Assembly: GCA_002332905.1 (NCBI GenBank)
Contig: DDAM01000043.1
Location: 1-13,744 of the forward strand
Direction: 5' to 3'
Source: Firmicutes bacterium UBA2058
Lineage (GTDB): Bacteria; Bacillota; Clostridia; Tissierellales; Sedimentibacteraceae
DNA: 13,744 bases
Shown here in pieces: positions 7,531 to 13,691 of this stretch. Each line of letters opens with the position of its first letter. Positions within the stretch are counted from its first letter, which is position 1. The notes under the pieces were generated by a model, which saw only the letters and a list, made by a program, of their open reading frames with translations, did not search any database and was not told the origin of the DNA. A program made the translations under genes and the position numbers.

Positions 7531-7559
7531 TTGAAACATAGTCTCTTTTACATTAAAAT
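7531..7559 (+). promoter_or_regulatory. Promoter of the c-di-AMP riboswitch-hydrolase unit
   Basis: TTGAAA (7531-7536), a 17-bp spacer and TAAAAT (7554-7559). The predicted start point at about 7566 falls one or two bases before the first conserved aptamer bases (GCCGAAT at 7568), so the transcript would begin with the riboswitch itself. That agreement supports both calls. Confidence 0.75.
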
Positions 7560-7567
7560 ATTTAATA

Positions 7568-7669
7568 GCCGAATCTTCATAAAATAAAGTACCGGGGATT
7601 TTATATCGGGGTGAAGTCTAAAAAAGGCGGGGTTCCTCAACCCTAATCCGTCAACTAACCCGGGAGGCA
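7568..7669 (+). promoter_or_regulatory. ydaO/yuaA-type cyclic-di-AMP riboswitch
   Basis: The conserved blocks are in the right order: GCCGAAT (7568), TACCGGGGA (7589), CGGGGTGAAGTC, the GGGGTT-CCTC-AACCC hairpin (7629-7643), TAATCCGTCA and CTAACCCGGGAGGCA (7655-7669). CCGGG (7592-7596) can pair with CCCGG (7659-7663), and GCC (7568-7570) with GGC (7666-7668) closes the element. This class binds c-di-AMP and usually turns off wall-hydrolase and osmolyte or potassium transport genes. The next gene is a LysM wall hydrolase, its typical target. The aptamer ends 1 nt before the Shine-Dalgarno sequence AAGGAGG (7671-7677). There is no room for a downstream terminator, so control is probably at translation initiation. 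Confidence 0.93.
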
Positions 7670-7682
7670 GAAGGAGGATAAT

Positions 7683-8450
7683 ATGAAATTCAAAAGTTTA
7701 AAGTCAATTTTATTGACCACAAGTCTGATTGCAGGTATATCTTTATTTTCTAGTAATGCTTATGCGGCAACCTACACCACAGTCAGCGGCGACTCATTAT
7801 TTAAGATAAGCAAGGTATTCAACACATCAATAACAGGCCTGATGAATGATAACAAACTGACATCCACCAATTTAAATATTGGACAAAGGTTAAACGTTCC
7901 CGGTATTACTCATACAGTAAAAAAAGGAGAAAGCTTGTACTTAATCTCTAAATCGTACAAAATACCATTGGAAACTTTAAGACGTGCAAATAATATATAT
8001 ACAGATTATCTAGATATTGGACAAAAATTGAATGTACCTGTTAAGCCCTTGACAGCACCTGAGCCAGCAGACAATGCATCATCTTACTCTGCAAGCGATT
8101 TGGACTTGCTTGCAAGATTAATAACTGCTGAGGCACAAGGCGAGCAATATGATGCCAAAGTTGCAGTTGGAGCTGTAGTATTAAACAGAGTAGAGAGCGA
8201 TTCATTTGAAAATACAATAAAAGATGTAATATATGAAAAAATAAACGGTTATTATCAATTTACACCTGTGTTGAATGGATGGATTAACAAGCCAGCTAAT
8301 GCTGATTCTATAAAAGCAGCAAAAGAAGCTTTGAGCGGTGTTGACCCTACAAATGGAGCCTTATTTTATTTTGATAAAACCGCAACAAATAAGTGGCTTT
8401 TATCAAGACAGGTTTCAATAAAAATAGACAATATGATATTTACATATTAG
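7683..8450 (+). CDS. Secreted LysM cell-wall hydrolase, SleB/CwlJ-like
   Basis: A 255-residue secreted protein. A signal peptide covers residues 1 to about 28 (basic start, hydrophobic core, cleavage near NAYA). Two LysM peptidoglycan-binding modules follow at about 30-72 and 76-119, both ending in the LNIGQRLNVP / LDIGQKLNVP pattern. A short Pro/Ala linker leads to a C-terminal hydrolase_2 (SleB/CwlJ) domain at about 138-255 with LITAEAQGE (Glu150 the likely catalytic acid) and GALFYFDKTATNKWL near the end. The domain family contains spore-cortex lytic enzymes, but LysM versions also act on vegetative wall. Its c-di-AMP riboswitch fits wall and turgor homeostasis better than germination. The ATG is 5 nt after AAGGAGG. 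Monocistronic, with a terminator directly behind. Confidence 0.92.
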   Translation: MKFKSLKSILLTTSLIAGISLFSSNAYAATYTTVSGDSLFKISKVFNTSITGLMNDNKLTSTNLNIGQRLNVPGITHTVKKGESLYLISKSYKIPLETLRRANNIYTDYLDIGQKLNVPVKPLTAPEPADNASSYSASDLDLLARLITAEAQGEQYDAKVAVGAVVLNRVESDSFENTIKDVIYEKINGYYQFTPVLNGWINKPANADSIKAAKEALSGVDPTNGALFYFDKTATNKWLLSRQVSIKIDNMIFTY

Positions 8451-8464
8451 ATTTATTCCTCTAG

Positions 8465-8491
8465 AGGCTGTGCATTTGGCACAGCCTTTTT
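8465..8491 (+). terminator. Intrinsic terminator after the LysM hydrolase
   Basis: AGGCTGTGC (8465-8473) and GCACAGCCT (8479-8487) form a perfect 9-bp stem with a 5-nt loop, followed by TTTTT. It starts 15 bases after the stop codon. Confidence 0.93.
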
Positions 8492-8498
8492 GTACTAA

Positions 8499-8527
8499 TT
8501 GAGCAGTTTTAATCATATTATTATAAA
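8499..8527 (+). promoter_or_regulatory. Promoter of the small membrane protein gene
   Basis: TTGAGC (8499-8504), a 17-bp spacer and TATAAA (8522-8527), directly after the preceding terminator and about 50 bases before the TTG start at 8576. Confidence 0.5.
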
Positions 8528-8575
8528 GAAAAACATTTATATATATGATGAAATTGTTTAATGGAGGTCTTAAAG

Positions 8576-9088
8576 TTGAAAAAAATGAACATAGGCAGAT
8601 TTATTTGTATCGGAGGAATATTAACAGCAATAGCTGTGCTATTTCAATCAGCACCTGTATTTTTACCCACAATTGGATTGGTCTTAAGTCCATTAAGCAC
8701 TCTACCAATTGCGATAGCTGCCGTTTCTAGTATTTCTCTTGGTTTTGCTGTGTTTTTTTCCTCCACATTAATTCTTGTTTTAGTTAATGTACAGGAAACA
8801 ATAATCCTGCTTTTTACAACCGGCCTAATAGGTATATTTATCGGAACATTACTTTATAGAAAGGGAATACTAATTTCTATATTATTTTCAAGCATAGCAT
8901 TAACTTTTGGAATGATGTTTTTAACTTATATAGTAGGTATCTCGGCATTTGTAGATTTCTCCAGCACATTATCAATTCCTTTAACTATTCTAATTTTTTT
9001 CTCATTTTCACTTATTTACACTAGCATATGGAATATTTGTCTAAGAAAATTCATTAATTATCTTATAAAAATTAAATTAATTAGTTAA
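8576..9088 (+). CDS. Unrecognised polytopic membrane protein, TTG start
   Basis: A 170-residue hydrophobic protein with about five membrane segments (roughly residues 5-25, 30-52, 55-80, 83-105 and 125-155) and a short basic C-terminal tail. I do not recognise the family with confidence; size and style recall small permease or ECF S-component-like proteins and other uncharacterised clostridial membrane proteins. Start choice: an ATG at 8561 opens the frame, but its bases overlap GGAGG (8563-8567), which is the ribosome binding site itself. The TTG at 8576 lies 8 nt after GGAGG and is the best start; the ATG at 8585 would be 17 nt away. It has its own promoter and sits between a wall hydrolase and a decayed wall-binding gene, without a demonstrated link to either. 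Confidence 0.7.
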   Translation: MKKMNIGRFICIGGILTAIAVLFQSAPVFLPTIGLVLSPLSTLPIAIAAVSSISLGFAVFFSSTLILVLVNVQETIILLFTTGLIGIFIGTLLYRKGILISILFSSIALTFGMMFLTYIVGISAFVDFSSTLSIPLTILIFFSFSLIYTSIWNICLRKFINYLIKIKLIS

Positions 9089-9177
9089 TTAATTTAATAA
9101 ACAGTTTTTTATTTTAGTTCTCTATGTCATTGATTTTATTGCTTTTAAAGTCTAAAACAGTAGATTTCATGCGAGTA

Positions 9178-9204
9178 ACATTATTATATAAAATACATAA
9201 TCTA
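9178..9204 (+). promoter_or_regulatory. Possible sporulation (sigma-K-like) promoter
   Basis: AC (9178-9179), 16 bases, then CATAATCTA (9196-9204), which fits the loose Bacillus sigma-K pattern AC-N16/17-CATAnnnTA. It lies 18 bases before the ATG of the broken SpoIID-like gene. No good sigma-A hexamer pair was found. The motif is short and the DNA A+T-rich, so chance is a real alternative. Confidence 0.22.
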
Positions 9205-9221
9205 AAAAAAAAGGTGATTAA

Positions 9222-10841
9222 ATGGAGACAGGTTATTTAAAAATTCAAGTTTATACAGGTGATAAATCATTACCAATAGGTAATGCACAGGTTATTATAA
9301 AAAGTTCAAGTGGTGAAATTTATCATAAAACTTATACTGATTTAAATGGCAATACTTATTATATTCCATTATATGCTCCTAATAAAATGTATTCTTTGCT
9401 AATATACACGTTATTGTAACTTTTGCGATTAACAGAGTATATACTGAATGGTATAGAAGCAGAGGTTGCATATGATCAGAGTTATGTTGATGGAGGCCAA
9501 ATTTACCAAAACATCAGTGAAATAGTTGATAATATTTTTAATGTATATGCACGGCGTATTGGTTTTAAAAACCCATTTTTTACCCAGTATTGCAATGGAA
9601 CAACAGTAACCTGTAATGGACTATCACAGTGGGGGACAGTCTCATTGGCAAATCAGAGTTTAGATCCATTACAAATTCTTCAGTACTATTATCCTAATGA
9701 TCTTGAGCTTATTGCTAATGATAATATTACCGGAATAACTGAGAGTTATCCCAGTTACGAACTTAGTATAGGCAGTGAAGGCGGACCTGTATTAAGGATG
9801 CAGAATTTCTTAAATCGAATTCGTGTTAATTTTCCTTTGATTCCAATAATTCCTAATCCAAATGGATACTTTGGTACAGAAACAGAGACTGCAGTCAGGA
9901 CATTTCAAAATTCATTTAATCTTACGGCGGACGGTGTTATTGGAAGAGGTACATGGAATAAAATCTCGTTTACTTATGTAGGTGTAATTCGGCTAGCAGA
10001 GCTTGACAGTGAAGGGGTAAGGATAGGTATTGGTTTAAATCCACCTGATGTAGTTTTATCCTATGGTTCAACTGGTTCCGATGTTATTGAATTGCAATTC
10101 ATTATTAATTATATCTCACCTTTTTATCCAACAATTCCAACAGTTATAAAAGATAGTGAGTTCGGACCTAACACAAAAAACGCTGTAATTGAGTTCCAGA
10201 AAACATTTGGATTGGTTCAAGATGGCGTTGTAGGTGTTAGTACTTGGAATAAGTTATATGAAGTTTACCGTGGTATTAAGCAAAATGCACCAATTCCTTC
10301 TGTCCCAATGGTTCCTCCTTCTGGAGCTCCTTCTTATCCTGGCACGCCATTAAGTCTAGGATCAATAGGGCCAAATGTAAGGTTGATGGAAAGCTATCTA
10401 AATACAATTAGAATTGTTTACACTAGTATACCGTTTACAACAGTAAATGGCGTTTTTGATGAGGGAACAAGAATATCTGTAGTTGCATTTCAGCAAGAGT
10501 TTTTATTGACACCAGATGGTATTATTGGACCGATAACCTGGAATAAAATTGTAGAGCAGTTTTTTTTAGTAACCGGTCAATCGTCAATCTCTCTACAGTA
10601 CCCAGGTTCACCATTACAAGTTGGTTCCACTGGTAGCAATGTTAGTTTGATGCAAGGGTTTCTCTCTGAACTACGTAAGCCTTATCCAAGTTTACCAGCA
10701 ATAGCTTTAGATGGGATCTTTGTTTCACAAACAGAAGCAGCTGTTATCAAATTCCAAAATTTATTTGGTTTGATACCGGACGGGATAATAGGACCAATAA
10801 CATGGTATACTATTGTTAGTGAAAGAAATGCTAGAGTTTAA
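9222..10841 (+). pseudogene. Broken SpoIID-like peptidoglycan-binding protein gene
   Basis: Decayed remains of a clostridial wall protein. The first open part (9222-9419) follows AAGGTGA and encodes a 65-residue beta-rich N-terminal module, ending at TAA (9417-9419). The next open part is in the same frame but has only a TTG at 9423 and no ribosome binding site. Between them, about 9396-9467, a different frame reads FAINRVYTEWYRSRG, the conserved helix of the SpoIID-like domain. At 9468 the original frame resumes with AYDQSY, and then CNGTTV and GLSQWG follow, ending in ILQYYYP. So the domain is split over two frames, with material apparently lost at both switches (about 9396 and 9467), probably over 100 residues at the first. 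Four PG_binding_1 repeats follow intact. An intact relative would bind peptidoglycan, likely in sporulation. A separately translated 472-residue protein is the less likely alternative. Confidence 0.8.
9762..10814 (+). repeat. Four PG_binding_1 repeats within the broken gene
   Basis: Four repeats of about 67 codons lie at 9762-9965, 10056-10256, 10350-10550 and 10614-10814. Each opens with a LxxGSxGxxV pattern, has an AVxxFQ helix and ends with DGxxGxxTW, the hallmark of the peptidoglycan-binding domain 1 fold. Repeats 3 and 4 share GIIGPITW. A Pro-rich linker (about 10287-10335) divides the first pair from the second. All four are undamaged, so the decay is confined to the upstream third of the gene or is recent. 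Confidence 0.88.
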
Positions 10842-10860
10842 ACATCTGAAATTTAAAAAC

Positions 10861-10893
10861 GGGCTTAAAAATTAATTTTTAAGCCCTCTCTTT
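10861..10893 (+). terminator. Palindromic hairpin, probable terminator of the broken gene
   Basis: GGGCTTAAAAATT (10861-10873) is exactly complementary to AATTTTTAAGCCC (10874-10886), a 26-bp perfect palindrome 19 bases after the stop codon, followed by the weak T-rich tail TCTCTTT. The position and GC clamp favour a terminator; the poor T-run lowers confidence. Confidence 0.6.
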
Positions 10894-10910
10894 GATTTTC
10901 TAAAATTCGT

Positions 10911-11025
10911 TACATATGCTCGATATCTTATCTCTCCATATAGCATAATATCCACCGGTTAAACCGGTGGTTTTTCATTATCAGGCAAGCTCTTCACCTG
11001 CTTTCCAATAAGAGATACATATGCT
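10911..11025. repeat. 10-bp direct repeats flanking a 95-bp hairpin-containing segment
   Basis: TACATATGCT occurs at 10911-10920 and again at 11016-11025, flanking 95 bases that contain the CCACCGGT hairpin. This could be a target duplication around a small non-coding element, but no clear terminal inverted repeats were found and a 10-bp A+T-rich repeat may be chance. Confidence 0.35.
10952..10975 (+). terminator. GC-rich hairpin with T-run
   Basis: CCACCGGT (10952-10959) and ACCGGTGG (10963-10970) form a perfect 8-bp stem with a 3-nt loop, followed by TTTTT. By form it is an intrinsic terminator, the second within about 90 bases with no gene between. A compact hairpin of this kind also occurs at ends of IS200/IS605 elements, so it may be a remnant; no transposase trace was found. 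Confidence 0.65.
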
Positions 11026-11065
11026 AAAATATAAAGTGCTGGTGTCTGTGTATGTGAAGTACCTA

Positions 11066-11096
11066 TTGACTTTACCCTTAGGGCAAGGTGTAAAAT
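11066..11096 (+). promoter_or_regulatory. MerR-type promoter and operator
   Basis: TTGACT (11066-11071) and TAAAAT (11091-11096) are 19 bp apart, the over-long spacer typical of promoters activated by MerR proteins through DNA distortion. Within it lies a dyad, CTTTACCCT (11070-11078) and AGGGCAAGG (11080-11088), matching at 7 of 9 positions around the central T at 11079. The MerR gene starts 40 bases downstream, so this is most likely its autoregulatory operator, driving the regulator and the serine hydrolase together. Confidence 0.85.
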
Positions 11097-11136
11097 AAAG
11101 ATAGGAATATTGGATACGCTGAAAGGAGGATAATCT

Positions 11137-11970
11137 ATGTTATCTATCGGAGAGTTTTCGAATATATGTAAAGTATCTACAAAAACACTTCGTTATTATG
11201 CTGAAATAGGGCTAATTCTACCTGATGAAATCAACCCTGAAAATGGTTATAGATATTATTCTATCGAACAATTAGAAACGATGTTATTTATCAACCGCCT
11301 AAAATCATACAATTTTTCTTTAGAGGAAATTAAAACAATCCTTGAATCAGAAGAATTACTGGACGAAAAACTTTACTTTGCACTTACCAAAAAGAAAAAA
11401 GAAATTGAAAAACAAGTACAAGAATTTAAAAAAACTTTAGACCAATTAAATAATGATATATCATATTTGAAGCAGGGAAAGTCAATTATGTCATATCTGG
11501 AAAGTATTGATATTCAACTTGTAGAAGTACCAAAGATGTATCTTCTATCTATCCGAAAAATGGTTCATGAATACGAATTTGCTGAAGAATATGGTAACTG
11601 CTTTAGTAAATTATTTAAGAAAATTCAAGACGACAAATTAACTATGCTTAATCCGCCAATGGTACTTTTTCACAGTGCAGAATTTAGTCCATATGGTTTA
11701 GATACTGAATTTGCTATTCCGGTAAAAGAGTATGTTAAAGGTACAAGGGATTTTTATCCGGGACTATGCTTAAAAACAGTCCTGTATGGCTCTTATTCTA
11801 ACTTATCTTCTGTATACACTAAACAACACGAATGGGCAGAAAAAGAAGGCTATGAATCTAACAATGCCCTTTACGAAGTATATGTAACAGACCCTTCTCA
11901 AGTTTTAAAAGAAAGTGAGCTTATAACTGAAATTTATTATCCTGTTAAAAAGAAAGCATCAAATATTTAG
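11137..11970 (+). CDS. MerR-family regulator with GyrI-like effector domain (BmrR/TipA type)
   Basis: A 277-residue regulator. Residues 1-70 form the MerR winged helix-turn-helix (MLSIGEFSNICKVSTKTLRY, then the wing ENGYRYYS at 35-42). A coiled-coil dimerisation helix follows at about 75-113 (KKKKEIEKQVQEFKK). Residues from about 120 form a GyrI/SOUL-like effector-binding domain ending in ELITEIYYPVKK (261-272), whose acidic residue is often used to bind cationic or drug-like ligands. Such proteins sit on their own promoters and activate when the ligand binds. The AAGGAGG 7 nt before the ATG fixes the start. It overlooks an operator with a 19-bp spacer and lies 33 bases upstream of the serine hydrolase gene, its probable target. 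The ligand is unknown. Confidence 0.92.
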   Translation: MLSIGEFSNICKVSTKTLRYYAEIGLILPDEINPENGYRYYSIEQLETMLFINRLKSYNFSLEEIKTILESEELLDEKLYFALTKKKKEIEKQVQEFKKTLDQLNNDISYLKQGKSIMSYLESIDIQLVEVPKMYLLSIRKMVHEYEFAEEYGNCFSKLFKKIQDDKLTMLNPPMVLFHSAEFSPYGLDTEFAIPVKEYVKGTRDFYPGLCLKTVLYGSYSNLSSVYTKQHEWAEKEGYESNNALYEVYVTDPSQVLKESELITEIYYPVKKKASNI

Positions 11971-12003
11971 ACCAAAACAATAAATGATAAAGGAGAATTT
12001 TAT

Positions 12004-13002
12004 ATGAATAAATCCTGTAAATTAGAAAAAGTGACAGAGTTGGAAAAGAAAGTAAACAAGGATTATAGCAATATTGCAGGTATTGTTGTATTAAAAAATG
12101 GTAAAACACTATATGAAAATTACTTTAATGAATGCACTGCTACTAGCCGAATCCATGTTTATTCAGTAACAAAAAGTATTATTTCCATATTGATCGGGAT
12201 TGCCATGGACAAAGGATACATCAAAAGTATCAACCAGAAAGTATTAGATTTTTTCCCAGATTATATAGTTAAAAGAAGAGAAAAAACAATACAGAATGTT
12301 ACACTTAAGAATTTACTGACAATGACAGCTCCATATAAATATAAGTTTGCACCCTACATAAAGTATTTCACTAGTGATGACTGTATAAAATTTACGCTTG
12401 ATTTATTAGGAGGTAGGGGACAGATAGGGAAGTTTAGATACACTCCCCTCATAGGACCAGATATTTTGTCGGGCATTCTCGTAAAAGCAACTGGGCAATC
12501 TGTATTTGATTTCGCAAAAGAAAATTTATTCTCGTCACTGGGAATTATTGTTGAGAGTAATGTGATTTTTCATAGTAAAGAGGAACAACTCGCATTTAAT
12601 AAAGCTAAAAACATCAGCGGCTGGGTTGCTGATTCAACAGGAATAAATACAGGAGGATGGGGTCTTACTCTCTCTGCTGCGGATATGGCAAAAATAGGTC
12701 AATTATACTTAGACGGCGGAATGTGGAATGGAAAACAAATTGTATCGACAAGATGGATAGACGAGAGTACAAAGGAACATAGCCGGTGGAAAAAACTCAA
12801 TCTGCCATATGGATATTTATGGTGGATTGTTGATGATAAAGAACATGCCAATGCAGCTATGGGAGACGGAGGAAATGTTATTTATTTCAATACAAAGAAA
12901 AGAACAGTAATTGCTATTGCTTCTCTTTTTATGCCAAAAGTCAAGGATAGAATAGAACTCATTAAAGAGTACATTGAGCCAATATTTGAGAATTATGAAT
13001 AA
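12004..13002 (+). CDS. Beta-lactamase-fold (class C-like) serine hydrolase
   Basis: A 332-residue member of the beta-lactamase/penicillin-binding-protein superfamily (family S12-like). The nucleophile motif SVTK is at residues 54-57 (Ser54, Lys57). The second motif, normally Tyr-x-Asn, reads FRYTPLIGPDIL (144-155), keeping Tyr146 but with Pro148 where Asn is usual. The third motif, in place of KTG, is MGDGGN (286-291). No signal peptide is evident, so it is probably cytosolic, unlike true AmpC. Relatives are esterases, D-amino-acid peptidases or amide hydrolases, and the substrate cannot be deduced. It follows the MerR gene by 33 bases with AAAGGAG 8 nt before the ATG and no promoter between, so the two form an operon. 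A role in destroying the regulator's ligand is plausible but inferred. Confidence 0.88.
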   Translation: MNKSCKLEKVTELEKKVNKDYSNIAGIVVLKNGKTLYENYFNECTATSRIHVYSVTKSIISILIGIAMDKGYIKSINQKVLDFFPDYIVKRREKTIQNVTLKNLLTMTAPYKYKFAPYIKYFTSDDCIKFTLDLLGGRGQIGKFRYTPLIGPDILSGILVKATGQSVFDFAKENLFSSLGIIVESNVIFHSKEEQLAFNKAKNISGWVADSTGINTGGWGLTLSAADMAKIGQLYLDGGMWNGKQIVSTRWIDESTKEHSRWKKLNLPYGYLWWIVDDKEHANAAMGDGGNVIYFNTKKRTVIAIASLFMPKVKDRIELIKEYIEPIFENYE

Positions 13003-13015
13003 TAAATTTATAAGG

Positions 13016-13051
13016 AGAAGCACAGAGGGTATTGATTCTCTGTGCTTCTTT
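13016..13051 (+). terminator. Hairpin terminator after the MerR-hydrolase operon
   Basis: GAAGCACAGAG (13017-13027) pairs perfectly with CTCTGTGCTTC (13038-13048), extendable by an A-T pair, with a 10-nt loop. The tail is only TTTGCT, so the T-run is short. The position, 14 bases after the operon's last stop, supports a terminator. The AAGGAG just before the stem is not followed by a usable start. Confidence 0.7.
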
Positions 13052-13091
13052 GCTACATCCCAAGTATTTATATCAACCTGTTTATGTTTTA

Positions 13092-13120
13092 TTGACAAAA
13101 TCCACTCTAATATATATACT
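13092..13120 (+). promoter_or_regulatory. Near-consensus sigma-A promoter of the small gene at 13142
   Basis: TTGACA (13092-13097), a 17-bp spacer and TATACT (13115-13120). The predicted start at about 13127 lies only two or three bases before the Shine-Dalgarno sequence AGGAGGTG (13129-13136), so the mRNA would have almost no leader beyond the ribosome binding site. Confidence 0.75.
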
Positions 13121-13141
13121 TGTGTCATAGGAGGTGTTGGA

Positions 13142-13210
13142 ATGAAAGAATGTTTATATACTAGAAACATCGAAAAGAATAAACATTCCATCTGTGTTTT
13201 CGATAAATAA
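13142..13210 (+). CDS. Candidate 22-residue small protein
   Basis: A short frame of 22 codons with excellent expression signals: a near-consensus promoter (13092-13120), a full AGGAGGTG Shine-Dalgarno sequence 6 nt before the ATG, and a TAA stop. The peptide begins MKECLYT and ends SICVFDK. It is charged and hydrophilic, with cysteines at positions 4 and 18, and has no signal peptide or membrane segment. I do not recognise it. It may be a true small protein, a leader peptide for the Rid-family gene 85 bases downstream, or the surviving start of a truncated longer gene. No terminator separates it from the next gene. The same DNA is also spanned by longer frames without ribosome binding sites, which I regard as shadows. 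Confidence 0.55.
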   Translation: MKECLYTRNIEKNKHSICVFDK

Positions 13211-13263
13211 ATTTCTATCAATGGATAACTATATATTATAAACAAAATATAGCGGTAGAAATT
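13210..13263 (+). other. Inverted repeat between the small gene and the Rid-family gene
   Basis: AATTTCTATC (13210-13219) can pair with GGTAGAAATT (13254-13263; one wobble pair closes the inner end), enclosing an A+T-rich loop of 34 bases. It begins at the small gene's stop codon and ends 20 bases before the ribosome binding site of the Rid-family gene. No T-run follows, so it is not a standard terminator. It may be a leader structure or chance in A+T-rich DNA. Confidence 0.35.
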
Positions 13264-13295
13264 ATTTTATCCCAATACAGAAAGGATTTTATAAA

Positions 13296-13691
13296 ATGAA
13301 TAATAAAGTAGTTAGTAGATTAGATTCTTCAGGAGTAAGTAGAGCAGTAGGTAATTATACTCACATAACAAAAATAGAGCCTAATGCAACATTTTACACA
13401 TTTTCTGGTCAAGTTGGAGCAGATTTAGATGGTAATTTTCCTGAAGAATTCAATCAACAAGTAAACAATACATTTTTAAATATATCAAACCTATTAAAGA
13501 GTATAGATTTAATACCAGATAATGTTATTAAGATTAATATATGGTCAACAGAAAAAATTGACTGGGATTACTTTGATAAAGTATATGATGATTTTTTTAG
13601 TAAGCCTTACCCCTCAATGACTGTTGCTTATGTAAATGCCTTAGGGTTAGAAGAAATTAAATTAGAAATAGAAATATGGGCAGCAAAATAA
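13296..13691 (+). CDS. Rid-family (YjgF/YER057c/UK114) protein lacking the catalytic arginine
   Basis: A 131-residue protein of the usual Rid size. Family marks are FYTFSGQVGADLDGNF (33-48), the QVNNTFLNISNLL helix (55-67), VIKINIWST (77-85) and the closing strand LEIEIWAAK (123-131). RidA enzymes deaminate reactive enamines and imines made by PLP enzymes, using an arginine in a PARxxV motif near the C-terminus. Here that region reads KPYPSMTV (103-110), and the only arginines in the protein are Arg8 and Arg16. It therefore belongs to a Rid subfamily that probably lacks imine deaminase activity, with unknown function. AAAGGA lies 9 nt before the ATG. No clear promoter of its own was found; transcription from 13092-13120 is possible. 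Confidence 0.9.
   Translation: MNNKVVSRLDSSGVSRAVGNYTHITKIEPNATFYTFSGQVGADLDGNFPEEFNQQVNNTFLNISNLLKSIDLIPDNVIKINIWSTEKIDWDYFDKVYDDFFSKPYPSMTVAYVNALGLEEIKLEIEIWAAK

Noticed and set aside
9423..10841. A separate 472-residue gene starting at TTG 9423
   Set aside because: There is no ribosome binding site before the TTG, the N-terminal residues are an out-of-frame reading of a conserved SpoIID-like helix, and the upstream part of the same protein ends just before it.
10861..10886. Perfect 26-bp palindrome as a protein-binding operator
   Set aside because: It lies just after a stop codon with a GC clamp and T-rich tail and no promoter beside it; a terminator is the simpler reading.
10921..11015. 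IS200/IS605 insertion sequence
   Set aside because: The hairpin is suggestive, but there is no tnpA or tnpB coding trace and no second end nearby.
12817..13245. Minus-strand 142-codon frame and plus-strand frame from 12974
   Set aside because: The first overlaps the coding region and terminator of the serine hydrolase on the opposite strand, the second runs through the terminator hairpin; neither has a usable ribosome binding site. Only the 22-codon in-frame part from 13142 has good signals.
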